NCBI GenBank assembly: GCA_964455095.1
Contig: CAYVUV010000039.1
Coordinates: 1-20,630 of the forward strand
DNA from: CAYVUV01 sp964455095
GTDB taxonomy: Bacteria; Desulfobacterota; Binatia; HRBIN30; CADEER01
Reading direction: 5' to 3'
Length of the DNA: 20,630 bases
The notes under the pieces were generated by a model that worked only from the letters and a program-made list of their open reading frames with translations, was not told the DNA's origin and did not search any database. A program made the translations under genes and the position numbers. This document shows positions 17,101 through 20,630 of the stretch, piece after piece. Position 1 is the stretch's first letter; each line of letters opens with the position of its first letter.

Positions 17101-17571
17101 CGCCGGGTGCCGCAGCGGCGTGTGGTCGAGGTACTGGCTGACGTAATACTCGTTCATGCGGATGGCGCCGTAGTGGGCCAGCGCGACGTCCTGGGCGTAG
17201 ATGAGATCCAGCCCGACCTCCGCCGCGCCGCGATTGGCCAACGCCACGTGCCAGAACCACGCCGGCGCATCGGCGGCGAGCACGAGTCGGAGATCGATCT
17301 GCACCCCGCGCCATTCGCCCGCCGCGCGCAGCTCGTCGCCGTCGAGCGCGATCGCCAGCGGACTGTGCGGGCCGAGCAGCGGCGTCCAGGCGATCGCGCC
17401 GCCGAGCAGCCGCAGGTAGAGGTTGGCGGGTCCGCCCTCGACCTCGGAGCCGGGGAAGAGATTGAGCACGATGTCGCCGTGCTCGATGCGCGCGATCGAG
17501 CCGTTGGCGTTCACGTGCACGGCGAGGCCGGCGGAGCTGGTGAGACGGCGGGACGGGGCGCTTCCGGTCAT
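14185..17571 (-). CDS. GH94 glycoside phosphorylase, 1,2-beta-oligoglucan phosphorylase-like
   Basis: Encodes 1128 residues. The ATG overlaps the permease stop (ATGA), with AGGAGA 7 bases upstream, so translation is coupled. The N-terminal part (about 10-300) and a second beta-rich part (to about 590) form the GH94 beta-sandwich region. The (alpha/alpha)6 barrel (about 600-1000) carries GGGWGTRDVCQGPLEL (638-653) and YGHGDWNDSLQ (767-777), whose final Asp (774) matches the GH94 general acid. 'FFGREIGIMYTHAHLRYAEAM' spans about 928-948. The length exceeds cellobiose or chitobiose phosphorylases (about 800) and fits 1,2-beta-oligoglucan (sophorooligosaccharide) phosphorylases of about 1100 residues and the C-terminal part of cyclic beta-1,2-glucan synthase. 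No glycosyltransferase-84 domain or membrane segment is present. It would release alpha-glucose-1-phosphate in the cytoplasm, the substrate of the phosphoglucomutase encoded two genes upstream. The linkage specificity is inferred from length and motif style only. Confidence 0.82.
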   Translation of the reverse strand: MTGSAPSRRLTSSAGLAVHVNANGSIARIEHGDIVLNLFPGSEVEGGPANLYLRLLGGAIAWTPLLGPHSPLAIALDGDELRAAGEWRGVQIDLRLVLAADAPAWFWHVALANRGAAEVGLDLIYAQDVALAHYGAIRMNEYYVSQYLDHTPLRHPARGTVLAVRQNLSMGERHPWAAIGSLGHGASFATDALQLHGLGTRAGDAPAALLVPSLPGVRRQHEHAMAVIQDETVRLAPGASAARGFFGCFEPDHPTATSESDLAAVDRALALPEATAPDADEPSDGIGAAATLFSSRPVLRCRDFEAVDIARLWGDALRHVEREGARVLSFFTGAHTHVVLRAKELQVLRPHGHLLRTGDHLTPDESSLTTTAWMAGVFNSLLTQGHVSINRWLSTTRSYLSLQRAHGQRLFVELDDGYHLLDVPSAWEAAPSACRWLYAHAGGLIEVRLSAPTDRHALELTAAVLAGPPARFLLSNHVALGGDDGAEPVPVRFARDAAGIPIYPPPDSDVGRRFPNGCFRLDPLPGTALEYVGGDERLFTDGRSRNQPFLVAVTAPAAAIAFRLTAQLVAPESAPAPAGAGDTAARFWTAMTGPLSLTPAPASALAPDVARLQDILPWFVHDALIHYLAPRGLEQYSGGGWGTRDVCQGPLELLLALGRWEPLRDLLLRVFANQNADGDWPQWFMFFERERGIRPDESHGDIVFWPLLALAEYLLASEDDSILDAVVPFFDPAGPDAGERASVWQHVERGLALIHARVVPGTNLAAYGHGDWNDSLQPADPAMRERLCSTWTVTLHHQTLTTLAAALRRQHRGGEAERLDRLAAGVREQFAQWLMPDGELAGLAYFQPDGRVEYLLHPRDGETGIHYSLLPMIHAVINDLLSPEQAAAHVALIRAHMLGVDGARLFDRPPAYRGGPQRHFQRAESSTFFGREIGIMYTHAHLRYAEAMAHYGDAEAFFEALRRANPIALRTVVAAAAPRQANCYYSSSDAAVADRYEAAERYGDVLAGRVPLEGGWRVYSSGAGIAVRLIHQRFLGLSRGRSLLGIDPVIPKGLDGLRARVEIDGRAVDIVYRVAAAGRGPTALTLNGHTLPMTRLANPYRTAGVAVPMAAVREHLTDAENELQIDLE

Positions 17572-19283
17572 GGCGGCGTCTCCTGCGCGGTGTGCAAAGT
17601 CCAGGTGCCATCGGCGGCAATCTCAACGACCGCGTCGAAGTGCTCGCGTCCGAGCGCGTCTTCGCCGAGTGTGACCGTTCCGACCCCGCGCTCGGTCAGG
17701 GCGGCGAGCACGTCGGCGGCGCGTTCGGCGCCGAGCCCCACCGCCGGGCGGGCGAGCACGGCAAAGCGCGGCGTGGCAAGCAGCAGCTGCGCCACTCCGA
17801 TGAGGCGCTGATCCTCGAGCGACAAGAGATCGTTCCAATTGCGGTCGACGTCGAGCCCACCCACGCGCTGCACCGCGGCGTCGGCGCCGAGGCGGCGCAG
17901 GACCGCCCAGATCTGCTCGTCGGTGAGAGTCGCTGTGCGCGCGCCGCCGGCGAGCAACTCGCGCAGCGTGCCGGGCGGCAGGTAGGCGCGTTCGGGCAGG
18001 AACAGCACCTCGTCGGTGCGCGGGCGCATGACGCCGCCGGTGCCGGACCGCCACAGCCCAGCGACGGCGCACAAGAGCGCGCGCGAGACCAGGTCATCCG
18101 GCCCGGCGATGAGGAGCCGCTCACCGGCATGCACCTCGACCGACAGGTCGCGAACGAGGACCTGCCCGTCCTGCGGAGAGACCAGCGACAGGTGCTCGAA
18201 GGCGAGGCGCGAGTCGTCCTCGACGATCGCGATGTCCGCGGGACCCGGCGCGCCGGCGACCTCGGCGGCCTCGGCCAATGCGTGCAGCCGGGCCAGCACG
18301 GCGGCGTAGGACGAGAGTTGCGGGAACTGGTTGATGACCAGCGAGAACGCACCGATCAGTTGCGCGAACGCCATCGACGACTGGGGAATGACGCCGAACT
18401 CCGCCTGTCCGCTGATGAAGAGCGGGGCGACGAGGAGGACCGGGATGAGCTGGACCATATAGTTGTAGCCGGTGGTGAAGAAGCCGAGATTGCGGTTGAC
18501 GCTGATGATCCGCTTCATGTTCGCGACCAGCGCGCCCACCTGGCTGGACAGCCGGTGTGTGAGCTGCGGCTCGCGGGCGAGGAGCGCGATCGACAAGCCG
18601 TTCTCCCGCACGTGGATCAGCTGGGCGCGGAAATCAGCTTCCTTGTCGGACTGGTCGTAGTTGAGGCGCACCAGCGGGCGTCCGAGGAGGAAGGCGAACA
18701 GCGAGCCGAGGGCCGCGTAGCCGACCGCGGTGGCGAAGAGCAGGGGGCTGATCGACCACAGCACGCCGGCGAAGGCGATCACCGTGAGCGTGCCGTTGAG
18801 GAAGATGAGCGCCAGCGAGAGCGTGGTGGTCGTGAACGAGCGCACGTCGTCGGCAATGCGCTGGTCGGGATTGGCCAGTCCGCCGGCGACGTTCAGCCGG
18901 TAGTACAAGTGGTCGTCGAGGTAGAGGCCGGCGAGCCGCCGCGTCAGCCACTCGCGCCAGAGCAGGCCGAACCGCTCTTCGGTGAAGCGCTGGAGGACCG
19001 CCGCGATCGTCGAGGCGGCGAAGACCGCGGCATACAGCACCGCCTGGTAGGCGAAGGCCGATCCGTTGCGGCGTTCGATGGCGGTCATGAAATCGCGCCC
19101 GACGAAGCTGTTGACGACGTTGAGCCCATTGATGGCGAGAAGCAGTGTGATCAACAAGCCGGCGAGCAGTGCGGCGCGACCGCCCACTTCGGAGATGGCG
19201 AAGGTGCGGATCGCGCGGACGAGACGACCGAGCGTGTGGCGGTCGAGCCCCATGTGTTGCTGGATCGGGGGGGCGGTCGTCAT
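17568..19283 (-). CDS. SbmA/BacA-like ABC permease with a degenerate ATPase domain
   Basis: Encodes 571 residues: an ABC_membrane_2-type transmembrane part (about 1-340) fused to a full-length nucleotide-binding domain (about 355-560). Hydrophobic helices lie near 38-60, 78-98, 155-175, 180-200, 275-292 and 300-325. The family block 'YYRLN...NPDQRIADDVRSF' (128-150) places it with SbmA, BacA, YddA and peroxisomal half-transporters. The ATPase motifs are lost while the fold remains. Walker A is GPDDLVSRAL (394-403; the Lys position is Ser400). The Q-loop Gln is Glu431. The signature is LSLEDQ (488-492). Walker B is FAVLAR (507-512; Asp and Glu replaced by Ala and Arg). The D-loop is VGLG. The switch His is Glu541. 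There are no frameshifts. SbmA and BacA lack an ATPase and use proton-motive force, so this may do likewise. It starts 9 bases after the phosphoglucomutase stop, has no clear RBS, and overlaps the GH94 start by ATGA. Its cargo is unknown. Confidence 0.85.
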   Translation of the reverse strand: MTTAPPIQQHMGLDRHTLGRLVRAIRTFAISEVGGRAALLAGLLITLLLAINGLNVVNSFVGRDFMTAIERRNGSAFAYQAVLYAAVFAASTIAAVLQRFTEERFGLLWREWLTRRLAGLYLDDHLYYRLNVAGGLANPDQRIADDVRSFTTTTLSLALIFLNGTLTVIAFAGVLWSISPLLFATAVGYAALGSLFAFLLGRPLVRLNYDQSDKEADFRAQLIHVRENGLSIALLAREPQLTHRLSSQVGALVANMKRIISVNRNLGFFTTGYNYMVQLIPVLLVAPLFISGQAEFGVIPQSSMAFAQLIGAFSLVINQFPQLSSYAAVLARLHALAEAAEVAGAPGPADIAIVEDDSRLAFEHLSLVSPQDGQVLVRDLSVEVHAGERLLIAGPDDLVSRALLCAVAGLWRSGTGGVMRPRTDEVLFLPERAYLPPGTLRELLAGGARTATLTDEQIWAVLRRLGADAAVQRVGGLDVDRNWNDLLSLEDQRLIGVAQLLLATPRFAVLARPAVGLGAERAADVLAALTERGVGTVTLGEDALGREHFDAVVEIAADGTWTLHTAQETPP

Positions 19284-19292
19284 GCGCTTCGG

Positions 19293-20630
19293 TCAGGAAT
19301 CGCCGAGGGCATCGCTGACGATTCGCTGGGCTTCGCTCACGATGGTGTCGAGATGGGCCTGGTCTTTGAAGGTCTCCGCATAGATCTTGTAGATGTTCTC
19401 CGTGCCCGACGGCCGGGCCGCGAACCAACCGCTGGCGGAAACCACCTTCAGGCCGCCGATCGGCGCGTCGTTGCCGGGGGCGCGGGTCAGCTTGGCGGTG
19501 ATCGGATCGCCGGCGAGCGTCGCGGCGGTGACGGCTGCGGGCGACAACTTCGACAACTGCGCCTTCTGTGCCGGCGACGCCGGCGCATCGATGCGCGTGT
19601 AGATCGGTGCGCCGAACTCCGCCGTCAGCTCGCGGTAGTGCTCGCCCGGATCCTTGCCGGTGCGGGCGGTGATCTCGGCCGCCAGCAGGTTCATGATCAG
19701 GCCGTCCTTGTCGGTCGTCCACACCGTGCCGTCGCGGCGCAGAAAGCTCGCGCCGGCGCTCTCCTCGCCGCCGAAGCAGCACGAGCCGTCGAAGAGGCCG
19801 GCGACGAACCACTTGAACCCGACCGGCACCTCGGACAGGCGGCGGCCGCGCTTCAGCACGACGCGATCGATCATGCTGCTGCTGACCAGCGTCTTGCCGA
19901 CCGCGGCGTCGGCGGGCCAGTCCGGCCGGTGGGTGAGCAGGTAGCCGATGGCGACGGCCAGATAGTGGTTCGGGTTCATCAGCCCGGCCGAGGGCGTGAC
20001 GATGCCGTGGCGGTCGGAGTCCGGGTCGTTGGCGAAGGCGAGGCGATACTGGTCCTTGAGCGCCACCAGTCGCGCCATTGCGTACGGGCTCGAGCAGTCC
20101 ATGCGGATCTTGCCGTCATGATCGACCGTCATGAACGAGAAGGTCGGGTCGATCGCCGGATTGACGACCGTGAGGTCCAGCCCGTACGCGGCGGCGATCG
20201 GCTCCCAGTAGTGCATTGCGGCACCGCCGAGCGGATCGACGCCGAGCTTCAGCCCGGCGGCGCGGATCACGTCCATGTCGACGACGTGGCGCAGATCGTC
20301 GACGTAGGGCTGGACGAAATCCTCCCGGTGGGTGGTCGCCGCCGCCAGGGCCCTGGCGAACGGCACGCGCTGCACGCTGGCGTTGCCCGCCCGCAGCAAG
20401 TCGTTGGCGCGCTGCTCGATCCAGCGCGTGGCATCCGTATCGGCCGGGCCGCCGTTGGGCGGGTTGTACTTGAAGCCGCCGTCCTCGGGCGGATTGTGCG
20501 ACGGCGTGATCACGATGCCGTCGGCCTTGGACTTGGCGTCGCGGTTATGCGCGAGGATCGCGTGCGAGATCGCTGGCGTCGGCGTGTAGCCGCCGCCCGG
20601 CTGGATCATCGTCTCGACGTCGTTGGCCGC
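19293..20630 (-). CDS. pgm: Alpha-D-glucose phosphoglucomutase, N-terminus outside window
   Basis: 445 visible residues of a protein whose E. coli Pgm relative has 546; about 100 N-terminal residues lie past the right edge. The ATG at 20609 is internal, because the frame is open to the edge and matches the family through it. All Pgm landmarks are present in order: the phosphoserine loop GIVITPSHNPPEDGG, the metal-binding NDPDSDRHGIVTP, the sugar-binding FGGEESAGASFLRRDGT, and the phosphate-binding ARPSGTENIYKIYAE. The enzyme interconverts glucose-1-phosphate and glucose-6-phosphate in the cytoplasm. It is the first visible gene of the leftward cluster, followed 9 bases later by the permease. 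It would move glucose-1-phosphate from the GH94 enzyme into central metabolism, or the reverse to supply glucan synthesis. Confidence 0.95.
   Translation of the reverse strand, partial: AANDVETMIQPGGGYTPTPAISHAILAHNRDAKSKADGIVITPSHNPPEDGGFKYNPPNGGPADTDATRWIEQRANDLLRAGNASVQRVPFARALAAATTHREDFVQPYVDDLRHVVDMDVIRAAGLKLGVDPLGGAAMHYWEPIAAAYGLDLTVVNPAIDPTFSFMTVDHDGKIRMDCSSPYAMARLVALKDQYRLAFANDPDSDRHGIVTPSAGLMNPNHYLAVAIGYLLTHRPDWPADAAVGKTLVSSSMIDRVVLKRGRRLSEVPVGFKWFVAGLFDGSCCFGGEESAGASFLRRDGTVWTTDKDGLIMNLLAAEITARTGKDPGEHYRELTAEFGAPIYTRIDAPASPAQKAQLSKLSPAAVTAATLAGDPITAKLTRAPGNDAPIGGLKVVSASGWFAARPSGTENIYKIYAETFKDQAHLDTIVSEAQRIVSDALGDS

Overview
The window is very GC-rich, with strong G/C preference at third codon positions, and it is densely coding. 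The organism is Gram-negative: there are two outer-membrane barrel-type proteins, a lipoprotein with a lipobox, and several Sec signal peptides. A small secreted protein opens with Cys-framed dockerin/EF-hand loops, a style I associate with uncultured 'Deltaproteobacteria'-like lineages such as Binatota or Myxococcota relatives. That placement is an inference, not something the sequence proves. I see no tRNA, rRNA, CRISPR array, integrase or transposase.

Left part, + strand (1-8430). A 5'-truncated outer-membrane barrel-like protein is followed 12 bases later by a ten-heme c-type cytochrome. Its reading frame is cut by a single TAA at 3857-3859 and then continues, in the same frame and without further stops, into a six-repeat LVIVD beta-propeller. 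The two pieces look like one long cytochrome-propeller protein split by one nonsense change, a sequencing error or readthrough. Barrel plus decaheme cytochrome suggests an electron conduit through the outer membrane. After an inverted-repeat intergenic region come a second outer-membrane barrel protein and the dockerin-like secreted protein.

Middle, - strand (8569-10630). An amidase-signature hydrolase (NylA-like) converges on the + strand genes across a cluster of three hairpins. Upstream of it lies a DUF4136 lipoprotein.

Right part, - strand (10777 to the window edge). Four genes read leftwards: alpha-phosphoglucomutase (its N-terminus lies outside the window), an SbmA/BacA-like ABC permease, a GH94 glycoside phosphorylase, and a discoidin-domain six-hairpin glycosidase-like protein. 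The first three are tightly packed (9-base gap, then an ATGA overlap). The chemistry fits together: a GH94 phosphorylase releases alpha-glucose-1-phosphate from a beta-glucan oligosaccharide, and phosphoglucomutase turns it into glucose-6-phosphate. The permease between them would supply substrate or export a product. It still has the whole length of its ATPase domain, yet every catalytic ATPase motif has been lost, so it is probably not powered by ATP.

The fourth gene (discoidin/six-hairpin) is bracketed on both sides by two copies of an unusual noncoding element. Each copy has a G-rich arm and a C-rich arm of strict 6-base period facing each other across a short centre. The upstream copy is further enclosed by 28-base outer inverted arms. 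The strongest leads are the dead ATPase domain, the interrupted cytochrome-propeller, and the hexamer-repeat element that brackets a gene.
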